Positions 8,933 through 18,885 of a DNA stretch of 64,000 bases are shown here, piece by piece (within the stretch, counting starts at the first letter, position 1; each line of letters opens with the position of its first letter). The position numbers and the translations under genes are program-made. The stretch spans positions 186,001 to 250,000 of the forward strand of contig JALBYF010000002.1 in the NCBI GenBank assembly GCA_023212725.1, written 5' to 3'. The notes beneath the pieces were generated by a model. That model did not search any database. It was not told where the DNA came from and saw only the letters and a list, made by a program, of their open reading frames with translations. This DNA is from Tranzscheliella williamsii (Eukaryota > Basidiomycota > Ustilaginomycetes > Ustilaginales > Ustilaginaceae).

Positions 8933-10987
8933 ATGTCGAACATCCCCATCGCCGATGAGCTTTTGCAAGCGTTCCAAGATGCTGATGAGTCGGTCCGAGC
9001 CATTTTGGTTCAGAACGATGGCGGATTTCTAAAGCTGGTCGAGACAGCAGGCCCTTCTGCGCCTGGCGTGAGTGACAAGGAAGATTTCCTTCCGGTGCTG
9101 GCTAGACTCTTTTCCAACGACCCACAGCGGAGCGGCTATGCGCTATACAGGCTGGATAGCCAGTCTGCAGCTGGCGACTGGGAGTGGCTGTGCTGCTCAT
9201 ACCAGCCTGATGGTGCTAAGATCAAGGAAAAGATGCAGTATGCCATTACGCGCTCATCCCTGATGACCGGCCTGACCGAGCGCAGTTTTCTGGAGACCAT
9301 CTTCGGCGCTACGCCCAAGGACTTTTACTGGCCCACTAAGCTCCGGAACAGCCGTAAGCATGACTACCAGAACCCGCAAGTCAAGACGGCAGGTGTGCCG
9401 GCGTCGGAGGCTGCTGGAGCTGGTGTCGGCGGTGCTCGTAGAAACTTTGGCAGTAACAAGGTCGGGTCAAAGAGCGGCTCACAGAGCCCAGGCTCCTCTG
9501 ACCCATCGAGCAACACAGATGCTCGAACAATCCGAGAGGGACCGGCGCAACCTACGGATGATCAGCCCCCCCGACCTGAACTGATTGCGCAACCCGAGCT
9601 GCCACTTCTATCTAAACCACCGCCTCCGAAGAGGTACAATTCTCATGAAGTGACGTCAGCTTTCAAGAGCCTCAGCTCACCTAGCGCAGAACGAGATCAA
9701 GATCAACAGTTCGAAACAGAACCCGACGGTGCTTTGGCCACTAGCCAAGATGACCAGGTCACGTCTGAACACAACGAGCCGCGCAACACGGCTTCATTGG
9801 AGTCTGCTTCGTCTTTGCATGCGTCAGTATCGGATAATGAGAAGCAGCTTGTCTCGGAATCAAAAGCGCCAGAAGAGTCCGTGACGCCGGCTCTGTCGGT
9901 CGGGGACGACACTGGCCTGTCACAGTCCACCATACCATCCGAGTCGACATTGAAAGCTGCTGCCAGAGTAACTCCTAGCAGCGCCGACGAAGCTTCCGTG
10001 CCAAGCCTGGCCGAACAGGAATACGACGAAGCGAAAGCTCCCCAGAAATCTACATCGCCTCTCGCCCAGCCATCGTCTTTGTCCATGTCACAGCCCACTT
10101 TGTCCGCTTCCCCTGACGGCACGTCGCAGACAACTCCTTTGCCAGACTCCAGCAACAAGGAGGATGGCAGCGCCGGCGGTTCCAACGCCGAACTCTCTAA
10201 GACTGCTTCCACACAGAGGGAAGAAGAGTCGGCCGAGCTACAGAAGCTCCAACCGACTGAGCGAGATGCCGCAGGCACCGGACATGCTCCTACAGGCGGC
10301 CCCACTATCGGCTTTCAGTGGGGCGACGGCGTACAGGAAGCCATACAGGGGTTAGCCTCGACGGCGTCCGGCACATCGGAGTGGAATTTGGTAGTGATCT
10401 CGCTGGATCTATCCCGAGAAACAGTGGAGCTGGACTCGCCGCCGCGCTTTGTGCCGCCTGCTGACCTGAGCTCGGCGCTAAGCCAGACCGAGCCGCGCAT
10501 GGCGTTCTACAGGCTGGACGGCCTCGCACAGCCCACAGCAGAAGAGAGCGTCGTAGCTATGCTCTACTGCTGTCCGGCTTCGAGCGGCGTCAAGGCTCGC
10601 ATGATCTATACTTCCAACGTGCTCGTCATCAAGAACCACGTGAATTCCTTTTCCGGGATGCGCATTGTCAAAAAGGCAAGTCCGCACGCTGCATCACATG
10701 CGACTCTGTGTTTCCATTTGTCTTCTGGCTTCTTGACTGACATTCTGACCCGCCTCGTCTCTGCTGCCTACTCGCTACAGGTGGAAGCGTCGGATCCCAA
10801 CGATCTGACGCACGCTCACGTTGTCTCTGAGATTGAAGAAGCGCTGATGCGGGAGAAGCACCCGCCAGCTGGAACCGAGATCAAGGCTGTCGACTCTACG
10901 ACTAGGAGTCCAGAACTGATCACCAAGTTGGAACCCTCGGCCTTCTCTCGACCTCGCAAGGCGGGTACATCCAACAGCAGGCGTTAG
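8933..10987 (+). CDS. TWF1: Twinfilin with long linker; GC-AG intron near the 3' end
   Basis: Actin-monomer-binding protein with two ADF-H domains. The first spans about residues 1-145 (ALYRLDS, WEWLCCSYQPDGAKIKEKM, ending DFYWPTKL); the second begins near residue 454 (GFQWGDGVQEAIQ) and includes MAFYRLDG and KARMIYTSNV. They are separated by about 300 residues rich in Ser, Glu, Pro and Gln, far longer than the linker in animal twinfilins (whole protein about 350 residues). After MRIVKK the frame continues through 35 codons (10676-10780) that do not fit the family; these begin gcaagt and end ctacag, and removing them joins KK to VEASDPNDLT as in homologues. I therefore infer a 105-nt GC-AG intron and a 649-residue product. 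The basic C-terminus is also conserved in type. Confidence 0.9.
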   Translation: MSNIPIADELLQAFQDADESVRAILVQNDGGFLKLVETAGPSAPGVSDKEDFLPVLARLFSNDPQRSGYALYRLDSQSAAGDWEWLCCSYQPDGAKIKEKMQYAITRSSLMTGLTERSFLETIFGATPKDFYWPTKLRNSRKHDYQNPQVKTAGVPASEAAGAGVGGARRNFGSNKVGSKSGSQSPGSSDPSSNTDARTIREGPAQPTDDQPPRPELIAQPELPLLSKPPPPKRYNSHEVTSAFKSLSSPSAERDQDQQFETEPDGALATSQDDQVTSEHNEPRNTASLESASSLHASVSDNEKQLVSESKAPEESVTPALSVGDDTGLSQSTIPSESTLKAAARVTPSSADEASVPSLAEQEYDEAKAPQKSTSPLAQPSSLSMSQPTLSASPDGTSQTTPLPDSSNKEDGSAGGSNAELSKTASTQREEESAELQKLQPTERDAAGTGHAPTGGPTIGFQWGDGVQEAIQGLASTASGTSEWNLVVISLDLSRETVELDSPPRFVPPADLSSALSQTEPRMAFYRLDGLAQPTAEESVVAMLYCCPASSGVKARMIYTSNVLVIKNHVNSFSGMRIVKKASPHAASHATLCFHLSSGFLTDILTRLVSAAYSLQVEASDPNDLTHAHVVSEIEEALMREKHPPAGTEIKAVDSTTRSPELITKLEPSAFSRPRKAGTSNSRR
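10676..10780 (+). other. Probable GC-AG intron in twinfilin
   Basis: The donor is AAG|gcaagt and the acceptor ctacag|GTGG. The length is 105 bases, a multiple of three without a stop, so the unspliced message stays open. Homology across the junction supports removal. Confidence 0.8.
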
Positions 10988-11462
10988 ATCCGGCATAGGC
11001 CCAGCCTTGGCCGAATGTTCTCCGCATAGTAATAGCACGACACTGAACAAGCGATGCAGCTTTCCTTCACACAAGTTCGCACTCACTCCTGTCAGCAGAG
11101 ATGACTACTCTGATATCAGGCTAGTATGAAAAACGGTAGGTGTGATATTGAATGCGTCAGCAGATCGCCAGCCGGCGCGTGCCATTGAGTTAATTGTTTT
11201 GAGTGCAGGGGATATGGCTTGCGAGTTCGGAAATAGAAACAACAACGATCCATCTGGGGTTGATGGCTTCACCGTCTAGACAACTTCGACACGACCAATT
11301 TGCTCCTTACTGACCCATCACCACTAAAGAGGCCTGGATGCAAGAGGCCAGCAGGATGTTCTGCTGAAACAAAGGTTCCGGGCAAGGGTCTCTTTTGCAA
11401 TACATATACACGTTACGCGAACCGGCTTCTGCTCCGTTGGCGCTACTTTGCGCAGGTAGAAG
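10988..11462. other. Intergenic, twinfilin 3' / DUF2985 gene promoter
   Basis: No gene supported. Probably carries the promoter of the downstream membrane-protein gene. Confidence 0.45.
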
Positions 11463-13760
11463 ATGGTTCATCACCGCCATCGATCCATGAGGCTGAGGAA
11501 GCCCAAGCTTCCGCAGTCCTTTAGCAGACATCCTCCAGGACGTCCTCGCCCGCTGCCCTCGGTGGAGCCAGTCACCAGCTCCGATTCTGACTCTTCCGCC
11601 GATCAGCTCGATCCTTCCCATGCATCCGCCTTGTACCAACCGACAGAAACGCTAGAGGCACGACGACTGGCGGCCGAAGAGGCGAAGAAGCGGGAGAAGG
11701 CTGATCGGTTCCTCAACTCCGAGGTCAAGCGAGCCGGCGCCTCCAGCAGTGGTCTAGCAGGCGCCTCCAGCAGTGGTCCTTTGCTCAGCCCGTCCATCTC
11801 TGCCGGACTGACGACCGCCACAGAGCATCCGGGCAGTGTGGCCTCTGAGACTCCATCCTATCTGGCCCGACTTGCTCTACAAGCAGCGAACGAGCCGGAT
11901 GAACCCGATTCTATTGACGGAGATCGTTGGCGGCAGGGACCTCCGCCAAGGGGACCGACGACAGAAAGTTTGTATCAAGTTGGCGGGCGGGGCATCGGCC
12001 GAAGGCGCCCGCCCGGAGTGGTGCAACGCATGGCGGAAAAACATCGCAAAAAGACTCTGAAGCGGGAAAAGAGGCGAAGATTGGAGCGACTGAGGCGCAT
12101 TGCCGCTCTCGACCCACTGGAGGAAAGCAAGAGGCAGCAGGGGCAGGCGAAGGAAACCAAATTTATGGCACTCATCCGCAAATACGGGGGCATGGCTCAA
12201 GAGGAAGCGCGCAGAGCCAAGGCCTCGGAGCCTTCCAGGATCCAGGACCCGGACCTTCGTGCTGATCTGCTAGCCATCGCGGAGCCCAACCCTGCTGCCA
12301 TGACGGGAAACACAACTCCGAGCTCCGAATCATCGTCGATGGATGAGCACAGCGCCTATCTCATTGATACGCTGGATATCGTCGATCCCGGTGTAAGCGC
12401 CGCCGGCCACTTGTCCAATATCGGAAACTCGTTGATGTTCCCCAACATCCCGGCGTTGTACGATCGACGGCCTATGATAGATCTACCGGCTCAAGAAGTG
12501 GACGTTTCGGCTGCGCAGGAGGAGGCGCAATGGCAGCTGGAGGAAGGTCGATTCCCGTCCGCTGCCGGCGACACAAAGGGTCGCACGGCCGTCGGCGATG
12601 ATGACCTGCACCTGGACGCCTACGTTCATGAGCTGCTCACGAAAAGGCAGAAATTCAAGAGAGCGATGCAGGGGGTCTGGGCGTTCCTCAAGACGCCGGT
12701 AGGCGTGATTGCCGGGATCTACGGATTCCTGGTGGTGTTTGGCGGTGCTGCGCTCGTCCTGTTTCTGGTCGGCGCGATCGACAAGGGCCACAACAAAGAC
12801 TACTGGATCGAGCTCTTCTCACAATTCGAGAACGCGCTTTTCACCATCCCCGGCGTCGGGCTAATACCCTGGAGAGTCAGAGACACCTACCGCATGGCGA
12901 TGATTGCGTACTATCAGCATCTGACCTGGCGTCTGCGCAAGAAGCAAGGGCTTCCGGCATTGCCTGACAAGAACGACATTCCCGCCGTTCCTCTTCCCGA
13001 GCAAAAGGAGGCTCATGACAAAGCCAAGAATAACAGAAAGGCAGAAGCTTCCGATATCGAAATGCAAGAAGGCAATGGCACGCTAGCCGCCACAACCTTG
13101 CAGGAAGGGACGATTCAGACGGGCAGTCACGAAGACGAGCAGTCTATCATCTCGTCGACATGGGGCGAGCGAGACAAAGAAGAAGAAGCGCTTCCGGTAC
13201 CTCTTTCTGACCAGGTGTTGACGCCGAGACAAGCGGCGAGGTTGCACCACCTGCAGACGTTGTTTGCGGAATCGCAATCGTGGTACCGGCCTCACGAGAC
13301 GTTTACGCATCATGCGTTTTCGATCTCGTACGCGCTCTGGATCACGGTGATGAACGACCTGAATTCGCTCTTCCAATGTCTGCTGTGCGGCGTGATGTGG
13401 GGCTATGCTAGCCACTACCACGACCGACCAGCGTGGACGACGGGGACATTTATGCCGATTTCGTTCTTGGCCGGCATCGGGGCTGCCATCCTGATCTGGC
13501 AAGGAGGCGAAAAGTCGAAAAAGAAGCACGAGGTAGAAGAGAAGCTGCTCGAGGCATTTGCTAAGCAAGTCGACGAACAAGTCGAGCGCACCCGGCGCGC
13601 GGCTGTGCAGACAAGCAGTCGGGCAGAGCCGCCTAACGCGACCCTCGCGACCAACGACAGCCCCGCGCTGGCCCCGCTACACGAGCAGCCAGACCTCGAC
13701 CATCTGGCGCAGGATGTGACCGACGATGCGGAGAAGCGAGAGCGTGCTGCGCTGTCGTAA
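11463..13760 (+). CDS. DUF2985-like integral membrane protein, 765 aa
   Basis: A long basic, disordered N-terminus (about 400 residues, with a duplicated GASSSG unit around residues 93-105 and a Lys/Arg-rich helix near residue 190) leads to a membrane domain. The first hydrophobic segment is at about 416-442 (GVIAGIYGFLVVFGGAALVL). It is followed by the family-like motif WRVRDTYRMAMIAYYQHLTW and GLPALPDKNDIP, then after a variable loop SQSWYRPHETFTHHAF and two more hydrophobic segments around 620-680 (LFQCLLCGVMWGY, FLAGIGAAILIW). The pairing of an RDTYR...YQ...TWRLRKKQGLP block with SQSWYRPHET is what I associate with Pfam DUF2985, fungal membrane proteins of unknown function. The ATG at 11463 is the first in frame. 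Confidence 0.75.
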   Translation: MVHHRHRSMRLRKPKLPQSFSRHPPGRPRPLPSVEPVTSSDSDSSADQLDPSHASALYQPTETLEARRLAAEEAKKREKADRFLNSEVKRAGASSSGLAGASSSGPLLSPSISAGLTTATEHPGSVASETPSYLARLALQAANEPDEPDSIDGDRWRQGPPPRGPTTESLYQVGGRGIGRRRPPGVVQRMAEKHRKKTLKREKRRRLERLRRIAALDPLEESKRQQGQAKETKFMALIRKYGGMAQEEARRAKASEPSRIQDPDLRADLLAIAEPNPAAMTGNTTPSSESSSMDEHSAYLIDTLDIVDPGVSAAGHLSNIGNSLMFPNIPALYDRRPMIDLPAQEVDVSAAQEEAQWQLEEGRFPSAAGDTKGRTAVGDDDLHLDAYVHELLTKRQKFKRAMQGVWAFLKTPVGVIAGIYGFLVVFGGAALVLFLVGAIDKGHNKDYWIELFSQFENALFTIPGVGLIPWRVRDTYRMAMIAYYQHLTWRLRKKQGLPALPDKNDIPAVPLPEQKEAHDKAKNNRKAEASDIEMQEGNGTLAATTLQEGTIQTGSHEDEQSIISSTWGERDKEEEALPVPLSDQVLTPRQAARLHHLQTLFAESQSWYRPHETFTHHAFSISYALWITVMNDLNSLFQCLLCGVMWGYASHYHDRPAWTTGTFMPISFLAGIGAAILIWQGGEKSKKKHEVEEKLLEAFAKQVDEQVERTRRAAVQTSSRAEPPNATLATNDSPALAPLHEQPDLDHLAQDVTDDAEKRERAALS

Positions 13761-14626
13761 GAAGCAGCAACTCACACATCATACCCATGGCAAGGCTGAC
13801 AAAGCGTCGAACAACAGAGACTGAGAGAGATTTGTGCCGCCAATCTGTACCGCAGAAGTGTTAAGGGGATACAAGGAGTAGGTGACCGCCGTAGCTATCA
13901 GAATGTGGTATCGTGGCGCCCACCGTGCACAATGCGGAAAGTTTCGCTGTGTGGGGCGGGTCGAATCGAGATGTTGGGTCGATGCGCTATGCACCACATC
14001 GCATTTGTCCAGGCTGTAGTGGCGATCTCTGCATTTGTATCGGCACCCGACGGCGTATCGCGAGGTGAGCGCGATTCTCTCCTAAACTCGGACAAGGGGT
14101 CGACCTGCACGCGTGCATCAGGACGTTAATGAAACACGTAGAAGTCAAATGACGACCGTTTCCGAAATTGTACTTATCAAAATCAGCCGATTCTGCACAC
14201 AACGACGGCCCACGCCAACGCTGCTGAAGGCCCGCCTGCACCTGCCTTTTCTACTCTGCCTCGGCATATCGCTGCCGCCCTTTCCCTTCGACACCTTTCA
14301 CTAGACCCTCGCCATCGTTTCTTCTCTCTCTTCTCTCCGAGCTATACCCCCTGTGCGTGTGGCTACCCGATACCTGGCCGTTTGATACCCACCGCTTCAC
14401 GACGAAACGACACTGCCAACGACACCGACAACGAAATTATAACGACACCGCCACCCTCACCGCGCATGTGTACCTACAGCACAGCCGCCACACAAACACG
14501 AAAGTACAACGCAAATCCAGTAACAATGATCCTCACCCCCGCCTAAGCACCACGTCCTGCCACTCATCAGCGCCAATACACACGCAACATCGAGCGCAGC
14601 ACCGCACCTCGCACAAAGCCACCAGG
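13761..14626. other. Intergenic with pyrimidine-rich leader
   Basis: Contains the promoter of the next gene. A C/T tract around 14311-14340 (tttcttctctctcttctctc) suggests a transcription start region. The frame of the next gene stays open back to 14357, but that stretch is His/Thr/Arg-rich translation of CA-rich leader and is not counted as coding. Confidence 0.5.
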
Positions 14627-16300
14627 ATGGGCATTGTCTTCTCGCGCTCTTTTTTCGACCTGGTCGAAGATACTGTTCTGAAGTTCGCCCATCTGATCGA
14701 CACCATCTCACGCAGCATCAATCGCAGTCTCTCGACCGTCGGCTCCTTTTGCTTTTCCCGCCTGTTTGGCTACGGGGTCGTCTTTGGCGATGATACCGCC
14801 CGAGCCGAGCCACTGTATTGTGGGCCGGGCAATGTCTGTATCGTACCTGCCTCCAAGATGCAACAGCGTCAGCTGGATAAGAAACGCCGCTCCGAACGCA
14901 GGAAGCGTGCCGAAGCAGCGGCTATGGGTAAACACATGCTCCAGAAACACCGCGAACAGGAGCAGCTACAGCGGATCAACAGTCATGCCCAGAACATGGT
15001 TGAGCTCCATGGCCGCAACCCCAGTGAAGCTTCGGGTGGCATCGCGCTCAAGATCAAAACCAAAGCCATGCAAGGGTATGCCAGGGTAGCCGACTCGGCT
15101 TCTGCCCCTGGCTCGCCCCTGGATGAGAAAGCGATGGTGATGCAAAGTCTTGGGCCCGTCGCCCAGGCCCCCCCGCCGAGACCCGAGTATGAGCGCGAAA
15201 CAGCAGCCGAAAAGGCCAAAGGCAAGCTCTGGATTATGGGCAACGTGAAGCCCGCTAAACATTCCCCGGAGCGGGTCGAAATTCGACAGCCTCAAGGCCC
15301 TCTGTACTCACAGTCAGATTATGACAGTGCGGCTGCAGCCACAGCTCCTGGGCGGCCGTCCGCCGACGTGCTTATCGATGAAAAGGTAGCACAGAGGATG
15401 CGCGAGCAGAGGCAGACCGCCAATACTGTGGTGATCAGAAAGGCGATTCAGCCTAGGAAGTCGTCGCAAACACCGCACTTTGCCGTCAGCAACGCCTCTG
15501 CGCTGGTGAAAGGGAGCGAGACACATGCCGATGCCCAGTTCGAAGCCAGGCACTTGACGCTCCGCAAAGAAGAAACGCCCAAACAGCCGCAACGGCGTTT
15601 GTACCAGCCTGTACCGAGGCGAATGCCGGCTGGCGCGCTTGCGCTTGTGCCGCCTCCTCTAGAGGCCCCCTTTGGAAATTCCATGGCCGGCTCGATGCCA
15701 GGCGCTGATGCGATGCAGCCGCACGCGGCGGCGATGACGAGCAAGGCACGGCAGGAGCTGCGCAGATACCATCAGCCCAAGGCGTCGCTGGGGGCGCCGA
15801 TGGAGGAGTTTCCGCTCCTGTCTGCTGCGCCGGCGGCGTTCTTTGGTGCGCCTATCGCCGACGGGCTGCCTGGCGCGGGGGACGGGCTGGGGCCGCTCTC
15901 GATTTCGCGGCCGCCATCGGGAGCGGAGAGCCGCGCCAAGACGCCGTTGGGGCGGCGGTCGATGGACGCTGGATCGGTGCGGTCGGTGCGGTCCGACTCG
16001 GAGACACGCATCGACGTCAAGCTGCTGGCCACCAAGGCGTGCCGGCAGGGCCGCGAAAGCAAAGGCTGGAAGGACGAGGTCAACAAGGCGGCCCTCCAAC
16101 GCTGCCTCCAGCAGGCCGCCGACCCCCGCCGCCTCTCCACCGCCACCCTCGGCCCCCACTCCGCCCCCGCCCTCGACAAGACCCTCCACCGCATCCGCAC
16201 ACACGACACCCCCCAGCGCACCCCCTCCCCCCGCACCGTCTCTGGCCGCTCGTCCCCCCTCCTCCGCACCGCATCGCCCCTGGATTCCGCCCGCCCTTAG
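14627..16300 (+). CDS. Unknown basic protein with N-myristoylation-like start
   Basis: I start at 14627 because the context ccaggATGG is good and the protein then begins MGIVFSRSFFDLVEDTVLKF, with Gly2 and Ser6 fitting an N-myristoylation signal. The result is 557 residues. A hydrophobic/amphipathic N-terminus (about residues 1-50) is followed by a highly charged helix (KKRRSERRKRAEAAAMGKH) and by mostly disordered Pro/Ala/Ser/Arg-rich sequence with scattered less-random patches (GKLWIMGNVKPAKHSPERVE; RIDVKLLATKACRQGRESKG). I do not recognise a domain. It may be a membrane-associated, fungus-specific adaptor. Wobble positions turn from G-rich to strongly C-rich for the last 80 codons. Confidence 0.6.
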   Translation: MGIVFSRSFFDLVEDTVLKFAHLIDTISRSINRSLSTVGSFCFSRLFGYGVVFGDDTARAEPLYCGPGNVCIVPASKMQQRQLDKKRRSERRKRAEAAAMGKHMLQKHREQEQLQRINSHAQNMVELHGRNPSEASGGIALKIKTKAMQGYARVADSASAPGSPLDEKAMVMQSLGPVAQAPPPRPEYERETAAEKAKGKLWIMGNVKPAKHSPERVEIRQPQGPLYSQSDYDSAAAATAPGRPSADVLIDEKVAQRMREQRQTANTVVIRKAIQPRKSSQTPHFAVSNASALVKGSETHADAQFEARHLTLRKEETPKQPQRRLYQPVPRRMPAGALALVPPPLEAPFGNSMAGSMPGADAMQPHAAAMTSKARQELRRYHQPKASLGAPMEEFPLLSAAPAAFFGAPIADGLPGAGDGLGPLSISRPPSGAESRAKTPLGRRSMDAGSVRSVRSDSETRIDVKLLATKACRQGRESKGWKDEVNKAALQRCLQQAADPRRLSTATLGPHSAPALDKTLHRIRTHDTPQRTPSPRTVSGRSSPLLRTASPLDSARP

Positions 16301-16441
16301 CCCTTCTCACCCTGCTACGCTGTACATCTTTTTCGTCTTCTTACATCCTCCTACTTGTATGTCTAGACATCCTCCTACTTGCTCCTCAGATCAACACATT
16401 TTTGGTGTGGATCAGATTTTCGTGGCAACTATTCGTCATGA

Positions 16442-16447
16442 AATAAA
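16442..16447 (+). terminator. Candidate polyadenylation signal AATAAA
   Basis: An exact AATAAA lies 142 bases past the stop codon of the preceding gene in an AT-richer stretch. Fungal poly(A) signals are loose, so this is only a candidate. Confidence 0.35.
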
Positions 16448-16604
16448 GGGCCGTTAAATCATGAGAGATGTGGTGGTTAGCTGTAACGTACCGACTCGGC
16501 AAGCAGTATTGATGGTTCTTGACACTTTCATTGCCATGCGTGTCCAAGTCGAGTGCGGTTGTCTAAGGTGCAGGCGTTGCGAAGGGGAAGTCGTGGGTGG
16601 GGGG

Positions 16605-17963
16605 CTATAGAGCGAAGAGGAGGGCGAGAGCGGTGGTGGCGAGAGCAAGGGGGAGGGAGGCAGGGGAGCGGGGGAGGGTGGGAGTGGTGGAGCTGGCGGC
16701 GTTGACGGTGCGTGCGGTGGTGCCGGTGTTGAGGCCGTCGGCGAGGCTGGCAAAGCCGACGCGCGCGGAGGGGGTGGTGGTGAAGACGGTGTAGACGTTC
16801 TTGAGGAACGCGTCGCCGACGATCCACTGCAGGCTGGGGGAGGACGAGGAGCCGAGGCTGAAGAAGGCGCCGAGGCAGCGGCCCGAGCTGCCGAGGCGGC
16901 CGGCGGCGAAGTCGATGTCGGGGATCGAGTACTGTGTGGTGCCGAAGGTCATGGTGGCGTTGATGGTGGCGCTGCACGGGTACGAGTAGTAACCGCTCCC
17001 CTCGGTGCCTTCGGTGCGCGAGCCGGGGATGTTCGCATACAGCGCCGCAATCACCTCGTCCGGCCCGGCAATCAGCGTGGTGCCCGTGTCGATGGCGGCA
17101 CGGTCTAACCCGCCCAGGTCCAGCGCATTCCCCTGGGCGCTCACCCCCCCGAGCGCCAGCAACCAGTACAACTGCTCCAGCACCCGGTTGTACGAGATCT
17201 CGCCCTGGTACAGGCTCGTGTTGGTGCCCCCGAGCGTGAAGACCCCGCCCTCCTGCAGCGCGCTGTTCGACTGCAGCGACGCACGCTCCAGGTAGAACGA
17301 AAACGTGTCCTGCGCCGCCGCCACCCAGAACGGCGGCTCGCCAGACGCGGCGAGCCGCGGAAAGCCCAAGCCCATGATCCCCTCCATATTGGCGTTGGTC
17401 AGGCCCGCAGCCACCTGGTCCGCCACGGCAAAACCGAGGTGCGGCACCGTCGAGCCGGCCAGCGTGAACTGGTCCGTGGCCGTGAAGCCCGAGACATTGC
17501 CAGAGCCGTACTGGATGTTGAAGCCGGGAGGGCCCCTGCGGAACGTGCTGGACTCTGGCGTGTGGAAGTACTCGTTCGAGAGCCAGAAGTCGGACGAGCC
17601 CGTGTCGAGGACGACGCGGTAGTCCTTGGACGGCGTGCCGCCGCTGACGCTAGCCACCCAGGAGCTGTCGTACTGGAGGTTGGTGAGCGCCGCCGCCCCG
17701 GCACGCCTCCGCTTCGACGACATCGCCGAGCCCGACGCACCGAGGTGGTATTTGTTCTGGAGGTGCGCCTTTTGCTGTTGTGCCCACTCCAGCAGCTCGT
17801 CCGCCGAGCGCGCCTGCATCCGCCGCTTCTGGATCGGGATCTGGACAGCGCTCTCCCGCTTGCCGCTGGCTGCAACACCCCCAGACGCCGGATAGCCAAA
17901 CGCAGTCCAAGCGGACACCACCAGGACGCTCGACGCCCACAAGCTCACGTTTGCCACCTTCAT
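16605..17963 (-). CDS. Pepsin-like aspartic protease with GPI-type C-terminus
   Basis: Family A1 protease of 452 residues. Catalytic aspartates are D120 in VVLDTGSSDFW and D292 in AAIDTGTTLIAG; the flap tyrosine is Y152 in IQYGSG. I start at 17963, where the protein opens with a signal peptide (MKVANVSLWASSVLVVSAWT). The frame continues 38 codons upstream, but that would bury the leader. A basic propeptide with KR/RR sites (IPIQKRRMQ, SSKRRR) precedes the mature domain. The C-terminus has a Ser/Thr-rich stretch and then a hydrophobic tail (ASLPLALATTALALLFAL), as in GPI-anchored yapsin-like proteases. It probably acts at the cell surface. The downstream neighbour is convergent. Confidence 0.92.
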   Translation of the reverse strand: MKVANVSLWASSVLVVSAWTAFGYPASGGVAASGKRESAVQIPIQKRRMQARSADELLEWAQQQKAHLQNKYHLGASGSAMSSKRRRAGAAALTNLQYDSSWVASVSGGTPSKDYRVVLDTGSSDFWLSNEYFHTPESSTFRRGPPGFNIQYGSGNVSGFTATDQFTLAGSTVPHLGFAVADQVAAGLTNANMEGIMGLGFPRLAASGEPPFWVAAAQDTFSFYLERASLQSNSALQEGGVFTLGGTNTSLYQGEISYNRVLEQLYWLLALGGVSAQGNALDLGGLDRAAIDTGTTLIAGPDEVIAALYANIPGSRTEGTEGSGYYSYPCSATINATMTFGTTQYSIPDIDFAAGRLGSSGRCLGAFFSLGSSSSPSLQWIVGDAFLKNVYTVFTTTPSARVGFASLADGLNTGTTARTVNAASSTTPTLPRSPASLPLALATTALALLFAL

Positions 17964-18885
17964 CGCGGCTGCCCTAAGACCGAACTGGACCGAACTTTTC
18001 GGTGCGTCGATGTCGGTGTCGGGAGGAGGTAGCTGGAAAGAGCGATACCAGGATCGGAGGGCAAGGTGGCAAATCACACCAGACGCTCAAGCAATGCTTC
18101 TTATGGGAACAGACGAATGCGGTGCTATGGGTAACGCCGGAGATTCAGCAGCGGAGTCAGCCAAGCAGGCAGGGTCCCCGCCACTGGAGGACGGTGCAGA
18201 CGGATGCGACAAGCCAAAACCAGCCGACCAACTTGTCTTGGCGGCGGAGTTGGTTGGCTCCTTGGAGCCGGCTGAGCTGCTGCCGCTCTTCGAAACGCGC
18301 CCGTTTCATGCATCTATGCACCGATGGCACTGCGCCTGCTGCCGAACTTCCGTACATACGCACCGCAGGCGCAGATCCGTATCCGCCGCTTCTGCTATGC
18401 TAGCCCTTTGGGGCTGCGCAGGCGTCACTGTGATGGAGCAGGCTAAAGCGGATGCCTTTTCTTTCGGTCCACGGCGTAACGCAAGTGGCAGGGCCGCCAG
18501 ACGACGGGCCGGCCTGTCCCCACGCCCATGTTCCTCGAGATTCGCCCCGAATGACGCCATCTCGCAGCACAGCCATTGTCCGGCTGAGCGGCGATGGAGG
18601 GCCAGTCATGACGAAAATTCACTCAGCCACCACAGCAGCGACACTTGTTCAAGTTGCCTCGCCAGAAGACACTTGGATCGTACCCAGACCTGCCACAGCC
18701 CGCCAGGAACGTCGCAGCAGATCAAAGCAGTGTGAGTATGGCTGCTAGAACATCTAGTTTAGCGTGAGTGTGACTGATCTGATTTGCTGATCTGAAGCCG
18801 AGCTGGTCACACTTTCACAAGTTGAGCAGCCAGCACCCGATCCGGGATGTCAACGGTCCGGAGAAAGGTGGGTGGCAATGGCGTC
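17964..18885. other. Intergenic, promoter of the protease
   Basis: This 920-base gap lies upstream of the protease and downstream of the PUS-THUMP gene. Open frames exist on both strands (for example 18010-18735), but none has a domain, a plausible composition or a homologous look, and I do not call a gene. Confidence 0.5.

Noticed and set aside
14357..14626. 90-codon upstream extension of the 557-residue protein
   Set aside because: His/Thr/Arg-rich translation of CA-rich leader; would bury the myristoylation-like start.
18010..18735. 241-codon frame between the protease and PUS-THUMP genes
   Set aside because: No homologous look, several overlapping equally long frames, and no promoter or splice support; more likely promoter DNA.
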